A DNA stretch of 64,000 bases from Conchocele bisecta (GCA_029237695.1 CM055265.1:214846506-214910505), one strand, 5' to 3'. Positions 1 through 12,057 are shown, counted from the stretch's first letter. Translations and numbers: made by a program. Notes: generated by a model from the letters alone, not told the origin.

Positions 1-387
1 TATAGTCAAACTACTGATAACTCAAAGTCAAATATTTGTTACCAAGTACATGTTTTTCTATATAATAACTCGTAATAAAATTTTTGTTATTTAATTTAAT
101 TTAAATATTTTCCTCAGTCCCCAGTACGGAGTAAACGAGTGTAGACTACAAACTAACTACCATAGTGTTTAGCAAAGTCATGATGACATAGACATTTTGA
201 GGGTAAGACTAATTCATGGCACAGCTTGATAGTTCCGCATGTTATACCACACATTTACTGCTGTATAGCGCTACGCTCTTAAACGCGCTCCGTATTATCT
301 CCACCAGCATAAACCCCGTCCTCTGTAATAGTTGCCTGTGATATTATGTGGCCTGTTGTCTCCATTAAGCTAATACTAACACCAACA
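1..387. other. AT-rich sequence, no feature recognised
   Basis: No exon, RNA gene or clear repeat boundary seen. It probably lies in the upstream intron or 5' flank of the DHX33-like gene. Confidence 0.5.
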
Positions 388-786
388 CCCCCGGCATACA
401 AAGTTTTCGTAAATTCCGTCCATCCTTCCGTCCGTCCATTCGTCCGTACGTCCGTGTTAAAGTTTTTGGGTACCCATTATCTCGGTAATAGTAAGTCGGA
501 TTGACCTCAAACTTCATATACTTCCTTATCATCATTCATAATTTTATTCCATACCACACTCATGCGGCCTTCATGTCCAGGTCAAGGTCAAATTTCTTGC
601 AAATTTGCATCCATAAGATTTGCGTTAAAGTTTTCGGGTACCCATTATCTCTGCAACGGTAAGTCGGATTGACTTCAAACTTAATATACTTCCTTATCAT
701 CATCCATATTTTCATTCCATACCACACCCATGCAGCCTCATGTCCAAGGTCCAGATCACATAATTTGGAAATTTGCGATAATGTTT
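388..786 (+). repeat. Truncated tandem-core repeat element (family B)
   Basis: Starts with a CCCCCGGCATA head and a CCGTCCATCCTTCCGTCCGT leader, followed by two divergent core units of about 155 bp (near 462 and 625). Each unit has GTAAGTCGGATTGACTTCAA, then CATACCACACYCATGCGGCC and a CCAAGGTCAAGGTCAAAT-like box. The same core recurs at 2420-3075, 7450-7720 and 59100-59620. No 3' hairpin end is evident. Confidence 0.7.
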
Positions 787-1149
787 TTGTCGAGCCCGCT
801 AGCGAAATACCGTATTTAGCTGTGTGTTCGCGCACTTTTTCACCCGCATTTTTAATCCAGAAGTCGCCCTGCGCATTATGGTAGGTAGATAAATTTCAAA
901 CATTTTTCCAACCAATTTCTGCCAGTTTTACGCATTTTTTATCAAACAAAACAAGCCCGGAAACAGACATATCAATGTTTGACAGGTGTCCGCTATGACG
1001 TTGAAATACGCATTGTGTAAAACAAGAGAAAAAGTGTCGATTGGTAAGAATGGGTGCAGTAAGTATAAATTGATGGTAAATTGGTATCTTTTGGGATTTC
1101 TGGGATACACTAAGCGTAGTAAAAATACGCATCAAATGTGCCGAATAAT

Positions 1150-1222
1150 AAGCAAGATGATCTGGATATACACAAGCCGCAAATGCCATAAGCCCCATTT
1201 CTCCATCCAAAGCCACATTTAT
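1150..1222 (+). mobile_element. Fragment (right end) of a TIR MITE
   Basis: The sequence GATCTGGATATACAC followed by CATAAGCCCCATTTCTCCA matches the right end of the complete MITE at 57688-57907. The left end is not recognisable. Confidence 0.5.
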
Positions 1223-1226
1223 CCAC

Positions 1227-2419
1227 ATTGGGCGTTAAACACCAATTCAATTCCATTGACATTGTTTGTTTCCGTCTTGAAGTTGATTTATATTTTATGG
1301 GGGGAGATTTAATATAGCCAGGCTCGTAACATAAGAGGCTACGTGTATTAGAGGAAATTTACATGTTTTCTGTATTTACGCAGGTGTCCCGATCTCATAT
1401 CGGTCAAATTTTGCCTGTCAGGTATTGTTTGGTTGTAAATTTTCAAAGTGACTTCACACGTCTGCCATTCTGTGAATAATTAATGAGGACCGATTATCTC
1501 AATCCCATAAGCGCTTTATGTAAGATTTTAGATGCTAAATCAAGCGTCGCGCACATTAAGATCGCACTCGGTAACACTCGGTAATGATTGTTTTCGTTGC
1601 TAGGTTGCCGACTGACTCTGTTACTATTTTAAGTATTGACAAGTATTCACGCATCAATACCTTATGACATGTGCGACCAGCATAGCCCCTGATTCATCTG
1701 CGCATACACTGTATGGGGCTATGCTGGAATGTCGTGTATTCAGGTAGTACCTATGTCTATTGTTAAACCTAATCAATAAACCGTGAATACAAAACTATCT
1801 GTACCTACGTATATTCACTGTGGTCCACAGTGTCAATATTTGGCTGGGGGGAATTGTTTATGGCCCATTTCTCATGTGCAGGTCACTAGTAGGAGTTATT
1901 ATCGCCTTGGGGAAGCAGTTTACACATGGCTGCTGTGTGTTTGCGGTTATGTGTTATACACGAATGGCAAATATGGTGGAATTATATACAACAAATTTCT
2001 TCGTAAGTAGGTTCAATAAGTTTATTACATGCATCTTGAATTTTTAATATTAAAGCATATTAATCAGTAAATAACAATAAATATAACATAATTTTAGACA
2101 ATATAAATTCTAATTTATGCCTCGATTAGTAAAGCTGACCTTTGACGATCTTTTTCTCACCGATTAGCAGCTTCGAGAGAGCCTAACAGCACACGTTCAG
2201 CATTGTGGATGTGAACTCGGAATGCAATTTTCTTATACTTGTGACGGAATTTCCGCCGATTTTTTATTTTTTTTTGCAAAAATTTGTTGCGCGCTATAGA
2301 CGCGAACAATTTTTTTCCCCAAAAAATATAGATGCGCGTTGTACACCAGTGCGCGCAATACACAGCTAAATTCGGTAGCGTGACATAGTGATCACAATTA
2401 TGTCCGGGTGTCCGTCCGA
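1227..2419. other. Non-coding stretch, mostly without features
   Basis: Apart from the foldback at 1678-1726, no coding exon is supported; short open frames here lack any recognisable domain. Around 2350-2385 there is a weak inverted match to 800-835 (TTTAGCTGTGTRTTSGCGC), probably a shared old repeat. Confidence 0.45.
1678..1726. repeat. Foldback, 12-bp perfect arms
   Basis: CAGCATAGCCCC at 1678-1689 is the exact reverse complement of 1715-1726, separated by 25 nt. Flanking sequence shows further weak inverted similarity, so this may be an old MITE. Confidence 0.55.
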
Positions 2420-3075
2420 AATCTGCGTTAAAGTTTTACCTTTTATCTCCGCAATCCTAAGTCACATTGACTTGAAACTTCATTATCTTATTAGTCAATA
2501 TAATTATGCTGTATCCCACTCATGCGGCCCCTGTGCCCAAGGTCAAGGTCAAATGACTTCAGTTTTTGTCAAAATTTGCTTACTTTTCACATACCTACTA
2601 TCTCTGTAACTGTAAGTCAGATTTGCTGGAAACTTTGTTTGCTTTTTGGTCATCATCCATATATCCATTCTGTGTCCCAGTCATGCGGCCGCTGTGCCCC
2701 AAGGTCAAGATCAAATGACTTAGAAGTTTGCTTTAAAGTTTTTGTCCAAATTTACGTTAAATTTTTCACATACCTACTTTCTCTAACCGCAAGTCAGATT
2801 GCTTGAAACTTTGTATGCTTATTGGTCATCATCCATTTATTCATTCTGTGTCCACTCGTGCCCAAGGTCAAGGGTAAAGGACTTTGAAGTTTGCATTAAA
2901 GTTTTTGTCAAAATTTGCAATTATGTTTTCAGGTACCTACTTTCTCTGTAACCGTAAGTTGGATTGGCTTGAAACTTTATATGCTTATTAGTCATCATCC
3001 ATATATTTATTCTCTGTCCCATGCATTCAGCCACTGTGTTCAAGGTCAAGGTCAACTGAGTTAGAAGTTCACCTT
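2420..3075 (+). repeat. Tandem core repeats, about 155-180 bp, family B
   Basis: About four units (TATCTC/TTCTCT start points near 2446, 2601, 2780 and 2942). Each contains a TAAGTCAGATTG-CTTGAAACTT segment, CATCATCCATATATTCATTC, a CAYGCGGCCRCTGTGCCC segment and an AAGGTCAAGGTCAAATGA-like box. Confidence 0.75.
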
Positions 3076-3111
3076 GTTCGTAAGGCAAAACTGTTTAAAA
3101 AAAAAATTATT

Positions 3112-3177
3112 TTGTCGCGCCTGCTTTAGCAGAGGGGTGACTATAGTCGGCGCTATTTCCGTCATCGTCGTCCGGTT
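3112..3177 (+). mobile_element. 5' head of a family C element, interrupted by an insertion
   Basis: A head hairpin (GTCGCGCCTGCT-tt-AGCAGAGGGGTGAC) is followed by GACTATAGTCGGCGC and a CGTC leader, as in the intact copy at 50307-51084. The element breaks at 3177, where a second element begins. Its core units and 3' end resume at about 6400-6799, so the two parts are one split element. Confidence 0.7.
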
Positions 3178-3245
3178 TTTAGCTTGACTATTCGAAGAAT
3201 AAGTAGAGCTTATGTTGTCACCCCGGCGTCGGCGTCACCGTCACG

Positions 3246-4790
3246 CCTTGGTTAAGGTTTTTAGTCAAGCTTGTATATGGAATACTACTGGCCCTACACC
3301 CACCATACTTGGACAACTTCATCTCCTGGTGATGTACATCAATAACCCCTGATCTATATTTGACCTTGACCTACATTTCCTCTTGAATTACTTGGTTAAT
3401 TCCCCTTGGTTAAGGTTTTTAGTCAACCTTGGTTAAGGTTTTTAGTCAAGTTTGTATATGCAATACTACTGGCCCTACACCCACCATACTTGGACAACTT
3501 CATCTCCTAGTGATGCACATCAATAACCCCTGATCTATATTTGACCTTCACCTACATTTCCTCTTGAATTACTTACTTAATTCCCATTGGTTAAGCTTTT
3601 TAGTCAACCTTGGTTAAGGTTTTTTTTCAAGCTTGTACATTGAATACTATTGTGCATCCAGACACCATACTTCGACAACCTTTTCTCATAGGTATGTACA
3701 TCAATAACCCCTGATCTATATTTGACCTTGACCTACATTTCCTCTTCAATTACTTACTTAATTCCTTTTGGTTAAGGTTTTTAGTCAACCTTCTATTTGG
3801 AATACTACTGGCCCTACACCCACCATACTTGGACAACTTCATCTCCTAGTGATGTACATCAACAACCCCTGATCTATATTTGACCTTGACCTACATTTCC
3901 TCTTGAATTACTTAATTCCCCTTGGTTAACGTTTTTAGTCAATTGCTGTAGATGGAATACTCCTGGCCCACACACCAACCATACTTGGACAACTTCATCT
4001 CGTAGTGATGTACATCAACAACCCCTGACCTATATTTGACCTTGACCTACATTTAACCTTGAATTACTTACTTAATTCCCCTTGGTTAAGGTTTTTACTC
4101 GATCTATTAAGCTTTTTACTCAAGCTTCTACATGGAATACTATTGTGCATACAGACACCATAATTGGACAACCTTTTCTCATAGTGATGTACATCAATAA
4201 CCCCTGATCTATATTTGACCTTGACCTACATTTCCTCTTGAATTACTTACTTAATTCTCTTTGGTTAAGGTTTTTAGTCAAGCTTGTAGATGGAATACTC
4301 ATGGCCCTACACCAACCATACTTGGACAACTTCATCTCCTAGTGATGTACATCAACAACACCCCTGACCTATATTTGACCTTGACCTACATTTAACCTTA
4401 AATTACTTACTTAATTCCCCTTGGTTAAGGTTTTTACTCAACCTTGGTTAAGGTTTTTAGTCAAGCTTGTAGATGGAATACTATTGTGCATACAGACACC
4501 ATACTGGGATAACTTTTTCTCATAGGGATGTACATCAATAACCCCTGACCTTTATTTTACCTTCACCTACATTTAACCTTCAATTACTTGGTTAATGTTT
4601 ATAGTCAAGCTTGTATATGGAATACTTCTGGGCCTACATCACAACCATACTTGCACAACTTCATCTCCCTAGTGATGTACATCAATAATCCCTGACCTAT
4701 ATTTGACCTTGACCTACTTTTATCCTTGGATTACTTAGTTATTTCCCCTTGGTTAAGGTTTTTACTCAAGCTTGTATATGGAATACTCCT
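3246..4790 (+). repeat. Tandem array, about 160-183 bp unit, family D
   Basis: About nine units marked by CTTGGTTAAGGTTTTTAGTC, then GGAATACTACTGGCCCTACA, GGACAACTTCATCTCCTAGT, GATGTACATCAATAACCCCT and TTTGACCTTGACCTACATTT. The last is the GGTCAAGGTCA box in reverse orientation. The units differ by small indels, which fits an old array. Confidence 0.85.
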
Positions 4791-4814
4791 GGGCCTACAG
4801 CAACCATACTTGGA

Positions 4815-6120
4815 AAACCACGCACCTACGTCCAAGGTCAAGGTCACTGTTGAAGGTCAAAGGTCAAACCTATTGAAATTCCCTTCCGCTCTATATCTTC
4901 TACACCGATTCATGGATTATCAAATGGCTTGGCACAAATGTTTCTCATGATGAGAAGGTGTTTCGCGATCAATAACCACGCACCTACATCCAATGTCAAG
5001 GTCACAGTTGAAGGTCAAAGGTCAAACCTATTGAAATTCCCTTCCGCTCTATATCTTCTACACTGATGCATGGATTATCAAATTGCTAACCACTCACCTA
5101 CGTCCAAGGTCACAGTTGAAGGTCAAAGGTCAAACCTATTGAAATTCCCTTCCGCTCTATATCTTCTACACCGATGCATGGATTATCAAATGGCTTGGCA
5201 CAAATGTTTCTCATGATGAGAAGGTGTGTCGCAATCAATAACCACGCACCTACGTCCAAGGTCAAGGTCACAGTTGAAGGTCAAACCTATTGAAATTCCC
5301 TTCCGCTCTATATCTTCTACACCGATGCATGGATTATCAAATGCCTTTGCACAAATGTTTCTCAGGATGAGAAGGTGTGTCGCGATCAATAACCACGCAC
5401 CTACATCCAAGGTCAAGGTCACAGTTGAAGGTCAAAGGTAAAAAAATATTGAAATTCCCAAATGGCTTGGCACAAATGTTTCTCACGACGAGAAGGTGTG
5501 TCGCGATCAATAACCACGCACCTACGTCCAAGGTCAAGGTCACTGTTGAAGGTCAAAGGTCAAACCTATTGAAATTCCCTTCCGCTCTATGTCTTCTACA
5601 CCGATGCATGGATTATCAAATGGCTTGGCACAAATGTTTCTCATGATGAGAAGGTGTGTCGCGATCAATAACCACGCACCTACGTCCAAGGTCAAGGTCA
5701 CAGTTGAAGGTCAAACCTATTGAAATTCCCTTCCGCTCTATATCTTCTACACCGATGCATGGATTATCAAATTGCTAACCACGCACCTACGTCCAAGGTC
5801 ACAGTTGAAGGTCAAAGGTCAAACCTATTGAAATTCCCTTCCGCGATGAGGTGTGTTGCAATCAATAAACACGCACCTACGTCCAAGGTCAAGGTCACAG
5901 TTGAAGGTCAAAGGTCAAACCTATTGAAATTCCCTTCCACTCTATATCTTCTACACCGATGCATGGATTATCAAATGCCGTGGCACAAATGTTTCTCAGG
6001 ATGAAAGGTGTGTCTCGATCAATAACCACGTACCTACGTCCAAGGTCAAGGTCATAGTTGAAGGTCAAAGGTCAAACCTATTGAAATTCCCTTCCGCTCT
6101 ATATCTTCTACACCGATGCA
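4815..6120 (+). repeat. Tandem array, about 110-160 bp unit, family E
   Basis: About ten units beginning ACCACGCACCTACGTCCAAG, then GTCAAGGTCACAGTTGAAGG, TCAAACCTATTGAAATTCCC, TTCCGCTCTATATCTTCTAC and CATGGATTATCAAATGGCTT. Some units have lost the distal 50 bp. The GGTCA hexamer occurs up to four times per unit. Confidence 0.85.
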
Positions 6121-6126
6121 TGGATT

Positions 6127-6268
6127 ATCACACTATGCCCAGGGTCAAGGTCACAGACTTGATGCGTTTGAAACCTTAATGCTCGGCTAAATGGCTTATA
6201 ATCAAAAATGCCTCGTTTTCTTTGGCTGCCAGTGGGGGTATTCGTGTGCCGACAGGCCACATTTCTAG
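6127..6268 (+). mobile_element. Truncated 3' part of a family A element
   Basis: Contains a CCCAGGGTCAAGGTCACAGA core piece and the terminal GTGTGCCGACAGGCCACATT followed by TCTAGTTT, as in the complete copy at 60123-60886. It is embedded in the preceding family D/E element, whose CTTGGTTAATGTTTTTAGTC sequence resumes afterwards. Confidence 0.7.
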
Positions 6269-6399
6269 TTTCCCTTGGTTAATGTTTTTAGTCAACCTTG
6301 ATTAAGGTTTTTATGCAGGCCGCAGCCACCTTCTTTGTCAAGCTATATGTACATCGACAACCCTCATAGTTGAGCTATGCTGTTCTCCTACAGCTCTTG

Positions 6400-6799
6400 T
6401 TTTGTAAGGCAAATGCATTAAAGTTATTGTTTTTTCACAATATCTCTTTAACCCCTTGCCAGACTTTGATAATATTTCACATCAATGTTTGTCTAGGGAT
6501 GATGCTTCATTACGCACACCCCCACATCCAAATTCTGAAGGTCAAGGTCATTTATTTACTTGTAATGTTCAACGGTTTTGTAACAGAAATGCGTTAAAGT
6601 TATTGTTTTTTCACAATATCTCTTTAACCCCTTGCCAGACTTTGATAATATTTCGCATCAATGTTTGTCTAGGGATGATGCTTCATTACACACACCCCCA
6701 CATCCAAATTCTCAAGGTCAAGGTCATTTATTTACTTGTAATGTTCACGGTCAAATGCCTCAGCATGCGCGATACCGCTTCCGTGGCGGAATTCTTGTT
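6400..6799 (+). mobile_element. Distal part of the split family C element
   Basis: Two core units of about 176 bp (TTATTGTTTTTTCACAATAT, CTTTAACCCCTTGCCAGACT, TCACATCAATGTTTGTCTAG, AAGGTCAAGGTCATTTATTT). They are followed by the 3' hairpin CCGCttccgtgGCGG and AATTCTTGTTT. Same end as at 51062-51086. Confidence 0.75.
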
Positions 6800-6802
6800 T
6801 CA

Positions 6803-7440
6803 ATAACTCATCAACCGCTTCACCGCTTTTGATAATATTGGGCCACACTGTGTGTCTAGGGATGGTGCTTTGTTTTGCATACGACCCACATCCGACCGCC
6901 TAATCAAGGTCACTGAGGACTATTTTATATTTTATTATCGAGGATGCCAGCTATGGGATTAGCTTCGTTTAACGATGCCAGTTCTTGTTTTTCAATGTAT
7001 CTGTTGCTACATTATATATATCTTATCCTGAGATCACCAGATGGCTCGGCGGGCTCGACATGCAGGCCGCGGCCATCTGGTTTAAATATTTGTGTTAAAG
7101 AGTTTTTTGTCGGTCCAGGCGGCAGCCGGGGTATACGTGAGCCACTGCTCACTTTCTCTAGTTGATTGAGTAATATTGATTGTAGATGATGTACTGTATG
7201 GAGCCACAGTCCGACTATCTGTTTGCTTCGCTGGTCACCCTGTTCCAAGTACATCGTGAGGAGCCGGCACAGTAAGTTCAATCATGATATGTTTTACATT
7301 GTATGGGCTGACTACCATATTAACCCTAAATATTTGGACACAATTGCTAGGGGTTTCTCAAAACAAATTGTATCCAAATACATTGCTATTGTGAATAAAC
7401 CAGTACTGCCATTCTAAATTGTTTACGTTACCTGTTTGTT
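6803..7440. other. Degraded repeats, no gene
   Basis: 6803-6925 resembles 9790-9920 (GACCCACATCCGACCGCC then a GGTCACTGAGGA box). 7058-7085 carries GCAGGCCGCGGCCATCTGG, resembling the 3' end of the minus-strand element at 53181. No supported exon. Confidence 0.5.
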
Positions 7441-7449
7441 TCCCTCATC

Positions 7450-7720
7450 ACCCTGTTTATGCCCCCGGCAAGTATGTCGAGGGGTATATAGTTTTCGTAA
7501 TTCCGTCCATCCTTCCGTCCGTCCGTTTGTCCGTCCGTCCATGTTAAAGTTTTTTGGTAGCCATTTTCTCTGTAATGGTAAGTCGGATTGACTTCAAACT
7601 TAGTATACTTCCTTATCATCATCCATATTTTTATTTCATACCACACCCATGCGGCCTTCATGTCCAAGGTCAGGGTCAAATTACTTGAAAATTTGCGTTA
7701 AAGTTTTTATTTGTAAAGAT
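7450..7720 (+). repeat. Single-unit family B element fragment
   Basis: Head TGCCCCCGGCAAGTATGTCG with AGGGGTATA, a CCTTCCGTCCGTCCGTTTGT leader and one core unit with GTAAGTCGGATTGACTTCAA and a CCAAGGTCAGGGTCAAATTA box. Confidence 0.7.
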
Positions 7721-7810
7721 AAAGACTAGCAATGGGAAGTAGCCTATATGACTTGTTTGCCGGCTCATTATCCCTTCGTCGATATATGTACGTTAGTAAC
7801 ACCTTTTATT

Positions 7811-9787
7811 TTTAGCTCGCCTGCACGGAGTGCATAATAGCTTATGGCATACCCCCGGCGTTGTCGGCGTCAGCGTCGTCCACAAACTTAACGTTGGGTA
7901 AATGTCTTATAACTTCTGTTTCCTTTCATGGAACACCTTGTTATTTCATACATGCATTCCTCAGATGACCCTCTATCATGCTGTAGCAAATCCATGACCC
8001 ACCACCCAGCCCTTACCCCAAGGTCAAGGTCACAAACTTGGCACATTCATAAACTTAACGTTGGGTAAATGTCTTATAACTTCTGTTTCCTTTCATGGAA
8101 CACCTTGTTATTTCATACATGCATTCCTCAGATGACCCTGTATCATGCTGTAGCAAATCCATGACCCACCACCCAGCTCTTAACCCAAGGTCAAGGTCAC
8201 AAACTTAGAACATTCATAAACTTAACGTTGGGGTAAATGTCTTATAACATCTGTTTCCTTTCATGGAACGCCTCGATATTTCATACATGCATTCATCTGA
8301 TGATACTCTATCGTGCTATAGCAACTCCATGACCCAGCGGCCATCCCTTACCCCAAGGTCAAGGTCACAAACTTAGCATGTTCATAAACTTAACGTTAGG
8401 GTAAATGTCTTATAACTTCTGTTTCCTTTCATGGAACTCTTTGTTATTTCATACATGCATTCCTCAGAGATAACCCTCTATCATGATGTAGCAAATCCAT
8501 GACCCACCACCTAGCCCTTTCCCCAAGGTCAAGGTCACAATCTTAGCACATTCATAAACTTAACGTTGGGGTAAATTTATTATAACATCTGTTTCCTTTC
8601 ATGGAACGCCTTGATATTTCAAATATGCATTCATCTGATGATACTCTATCATGCTGTAGCAAATCCATGACCCATCGCCCATCCCTTACCCCAAACTTAG
8701 TACATTCATAAACTTAACGTTGGGGTAAATGTCTGTTTCCTTTCATGGAACGCCTTGCTATTTCATACATTCCTCAGATGACCCTCTATCATGCTGTAGA
8801 AAATCCACAACCCACCACCCAACCATTACCCAAAAGTCAAGGTCACAAACTTAACATGTTCATAAACTTACCGTTGGGGTAAATGTTCTGTAACTTCTGT
8901 TTCTTTACACTTTGAACACCTTGATATTTCATACATGCATTCATCTGATGATACTCTAGCGTTGGGGTAAATGTCTTATAACATCTGTTTCCTTCCATGG
9001 AACGCCTTGATATTTCATACACGCGTTCATCTGATGATACTGTATCGTGCTATAGCAAATCCATGACCCACCGCCTACCCCTTACCCCAAGGTCAAGGTC
9101 ACAAACTTGACACATCCATAAACTAACTTAATATTGGGGTAAATGTCTGATAACAACTGTTTCCTTTGATGGAACACCTTGATATTTCATACATACATTC
9201 CTCAGATGACCCTCTATCATGCTGTAGCAAATCCACAACCCACCACCCAACCCTTACCCCAAGGTCAAGGTCACAAACTTAGCATGTTCATAAACTTTAC
9301 ATTTGGGTAAATGTTGTGTAACGTCTGTTTCTTTACACTTTTAACGCTTTGATATTTCATACATGCATTCATGTGATGATCCTCTATTGTGCTACAGCAA
9401 ATCCATGACCCACCCCCCCCCCACCCCTTTCGCTAAGGTCACAAACTTAGCACATTTATACATGCATTCCTCATGTGAATAGCTATCATGCTGTAAAAAA
9501 TTACCAACTTAGTGCATTCATAAACTTAACGTTGGATTAAATTTTGTTTTACTTCTCTTTTCAGGGAGCGCATTGATATTTTATACATGCATTCATCTTA
9601 ATATGCTATATCATGCTATATCAAATCCATGACCCACCTTCCACCACTGACCTCAATGTCAATGTCCACCGCACACCCCTTATCCCAAGGTCAAGTTATA
9701 TAATATTCATGTTTTTTTCATACAACTGTGCCAAGTTTGAGTGAAGGCTGCCAACAGGCGAGCTTCGTTGTCTTCTGACAACTCTTG
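7811..9787 (+). mobile_element. Complete tandem-core element (family A core)
   Basis: Starts TTTTTAGCTCGCCTGCACGG with a 5' hairpin (CTGCAC-gga-GTGCA within AGCT...AGCT) and a GGCGTCAGCGTCGTCC leader. It carries about nine 168-bp core units from 7884, and ends with a perfect hairpin (GTTGTC-ttct-GACAAC at 9767-9782) then T-CTTG-TT. Core units contain TTAACGTTGGGTAAATGTCT, TTTCATACATGCATTCCTCA and CCCCAAGGTCAAGGTCACAA. Confidence 0.75.
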
Positions 9788-9789
9788 TT

Positions 9790-9967
9790 CAATAACTTAT
9801 GAACCTCTTTACCGATTTTGATATTTGACCTCTATATTTGCATATGGATGGTGGTTTGTTTTGCATATGACCCACATCCGACCGCCCAAGGTCAAGATCA
9901 CTGAGGATCACTTATTTTCACCTTGTTTGTAAGGCTTTATACGGCAAATGTGTTAAAAAAAGTTTTG
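9790..9967 (+). repeat. Degraded core unit linking two elements
   Basis: Resembles 6803-6925, with GACCCACATCCGACCGCCCA and AGGTCAAGATCACTGAGGAT followed by CTTGTTTGTAAGGC. It was probably part of a family C relative. Confidence 0.45.
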
Positions 9968-11257
9968 ATTTTTTAGCTCAAGTTCGTCACATCCGTCCAT
10001 CCACACTTTCAAACGTCTTCTCACGAACCAACCACTGGGCCAATGTTGGTCAAACTTCACATGGATGATCTATGGGTGGGGGCACGTCAGATTTGTAAAA
10101 TTGGAGGTTGTCACATAATCCAAGATGGCCGTTGTGAAAAAGTAGGTCAAATTCTTAAAAACATTCTTCGCACAAACTGCCGGGTCAATTTCAACGAAAC
10201 TTGGCAGGAATGATTGATAGTCAATGCTGTTTCAGATTTGTTAAAATGGTGGCCCCGTGGTCAAAAATGGGCGTGGTCATGTCATATATCAAATCGAAGG
10301 TATCGACATGACGATCACTCTGGAATATTTTTGTCGAAATCTGATCATTATGTCATCCAAGATAGCCGCTGTAAGGTAAAAAGGTCATCCTTTAATTAGA
10401 GAGTTCGAACTTCACAAGGATTATGTTTGGGTGGGGGCATGTCAGATTTGTAAATTTGGAGGTCGTCGCCTAATCCAAGATTCACCGACACTTGGCAGGA
10501 ATGATCGATAGTCAATGCTCTTTCAAATTTGTTCGAATGATGACCCCGAGATCAAATATCGGCGGGGCTCGGTGGGGTCGGAAGGGTGTCAAGTAGGGGT
10601 CAAATTTCACATTTGGTCATGTTATATATCAATTCGAAATCTGCAGGTTAAATGGGATCGAACCCGTTTGCCCGGCCTTACATGACCTTAGCTGTTGATA
10701 GGCCGTTAAACACTAATAAACAAACAAACAAACAATTTGAAATCAGATGATTAGGTCAAGCAAGATGGCCTCTGAAAGGTCGAAAGGTCATCCTTTTATT
10801 ATAGATTTCAAACGTCTTCTTGTGAACCACTTGGCCGATGCTGGTCAAACTTCACATTTGTATAACGGTAGGTTGTTTTATAATTCAAAATGGCCACCAT
10901 AACTTCTCATGAACCACCAGTTTGATTTTGCTGAAACTTGGCAGGTATGATCGATCAATGCTCATTCAGATTTGTTAAAATTATGAACCCCGAGATCAAA
11001 AATGGTCGGTGCCCGGGGTGTCAAATATGGTCAGGTTATTTATCAAATCAAAGGTATCGAGGAGACGATCACTCTGGAGCATTTTTTGTCGAAATCTTAT
11101 GATTGTGTTGTCCAAGATGGCCCCCGAAAGTTCATCCTTTTAATATAGATTTCAAACGTCTTCTCATGAACTGCTTGGCCGATACTGGTCAAACTTCACA
11201 GTTATAGTCCGTAGGTCCATATGTCAGGTGAGCGTACAGGCCCATTTGGGCCTCTTG
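9968..11257 (+). mobile_element. Element related to 41763-43373, with long internal repeats
   Basis: Contains repeated blocks of about 400 bp (AAACGTCTTCTCACGAACCA, CCAAGATGGCCGCTG, ATATCAAATCGAAGGTATCG). It ends with a perfect hairpin AGGCCC-attt-GGGCCT (11238-11253) and CTTGTTT. The body is shared with the complete copy at 41763-43373. Confidence 0.7.
10640..10737 (+). mobile_element. SINE-like 3' tail inserted in the repeat element
   Basis: A B-box-like GGGATCGAACCC is followed by GCCCGGCCTTACATGACCTT, AGCTGTTGATAGGCCGTTAA and a (AAAC)n tail (AAACAAACAAACAAACAA). The same tail occurs at 49060-49127 and, more decayed, at 56505-56530 (reverse) and 61618-61640. No clear A box was identified, so the tRNA-derived assignment is inference. 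Confidence 0.55.
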
Positions 11258-11476
11258 TTTATTATCAAGGCTGACAGCGACGGGGTTAGCTTCATAATAA
11301 CGATGCCCTTGTTTATGTAGTAATTGAGACATTTGAGATAAAACAAATATAGCCAGGTGATGATGATCAGAGTTGGCCTTTAACACGGTACTCACTATAG
11401 TCAGAAATTCAGCATGAAGGGGTCAAACTAAGGTACGTGATGTCGGACCATCAAATTCCGCCAATGCTATCACAAA

Positions 11477-11684
11477 TGTGGCTGTGACTAGAAATGGGGC
11501 TTATTGGTTTTGCAACCACTGTCTGATCAGGACCTGCACTGTATGCCATTCCATCAATGAAACGCGCATCATGCCTCTAACATGCAATATAGAGCGTTTT
11601 TATCAGACAACAAGCATGCACTCTTTGATCAGGAGCTACACTGGTCAGAAATCCCATAAGCCCATTTCTCCAGTCACAGCGACA
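11477..11684 (+). mobile_element. TIR MITE, about 208 bp
   Basis: The left end TGTGGCTGTGACTAGAAATG and the right end (CATAAGCCCATTTCTCCAGT then CACAGCGACA) form imperfect terminal inverted repeats of about 28 bp. Other copies lie at 57688-57907 and 49794-49966, with an end fragment at 1150-1222. It sits about 105 bp upstream of exon A. Confidence 0.7.
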
Positions 11685-11790
11685 AATGATGACACAGAAG
11701 TAGCTCGAAGGTGAATTACTCCAATTTCGGTCTACACACGATTTTCCATGTGTGGTCTCCTATATACAAGACTGATCCATCCCGTTACAG

Positions 11791-11962
11791 GAAGGACATC
11801 CTGCTGTTCCTGACTGGCCAGGAGGAGATTGAGTCCGCCGTCTCGTCTATCCGCGACATCGCCAAGAACTTGACAAACGAATACCCCGGCCTCATTGTCT
11901 GTCCCCTCTACGCAGCTCTGCCTCCCCAGGTGCAGCTCAAAGTCTTCCAGCCCACACCAAAG
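11791..11962 (+). CDS. DHX33: DHX33-like DEAH-box RNA helicase, internal exon A (motif IV region)
   Basis: Internal exon of a DEAH-box ATP-dependent RNA helicase. It is bounded by an acceptor (TTACAG at 11785-11790) and a donor (AAG|GTCTGT). It starts with one nucleotide of a split codon, then 57 codons, and ends in phase 0. The translation contains DILLFLTGQEEIE, the motif IV segment of RecA domain 2 in DEAH helicases, then RDIAKNL, PLYAALPPQVQLKVFQ and PTPK, which follow the DHX33 pattern closely. Known family role: DHX33 is nuclear/nucleolar and cytoplasmic, with reported roles in rRNA transcription, translation initiation and sensing of cytosolic dsRNA in vertebrates; those roles in this organism are inference. 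The upstream exons with motifs I-III (including DEAH) are not in the window, so the intron upstream is at least 11.8 kb. DHX15, DHX8 and DHX40 are less likely alternatives. Confidence 0.93.
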
Positions 11963-12057
11963 GTCTGTAGTCTGTTGCAACTTCTATTGTGATAATGATT
12001 TTGTGTATTTCACATTTGTATTCTTAGTTCAGCTTTACATGTTGTTGCACCATAAAC

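Larger units (their letters stand above)
3178..6399 (+). mobile_element. Tandem-core element (families D and E) nested in a family C element
   Basis: Begins TTTTAGCTTGACTATTC with a 5' hairpin (TATTC-gaa-GAATA inside AGCT...AGCT) and a GTCGGCGTC leader. It carries two different core arrays (3246-4790 and 4815-6120). It ends with GAGCT...AGCTC then TTG and a T-run at about 6387-6402. Both flanks rejoin into the family C element, which supports mobility of the whole 3.2-kb unit. Confidence 0.65.
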
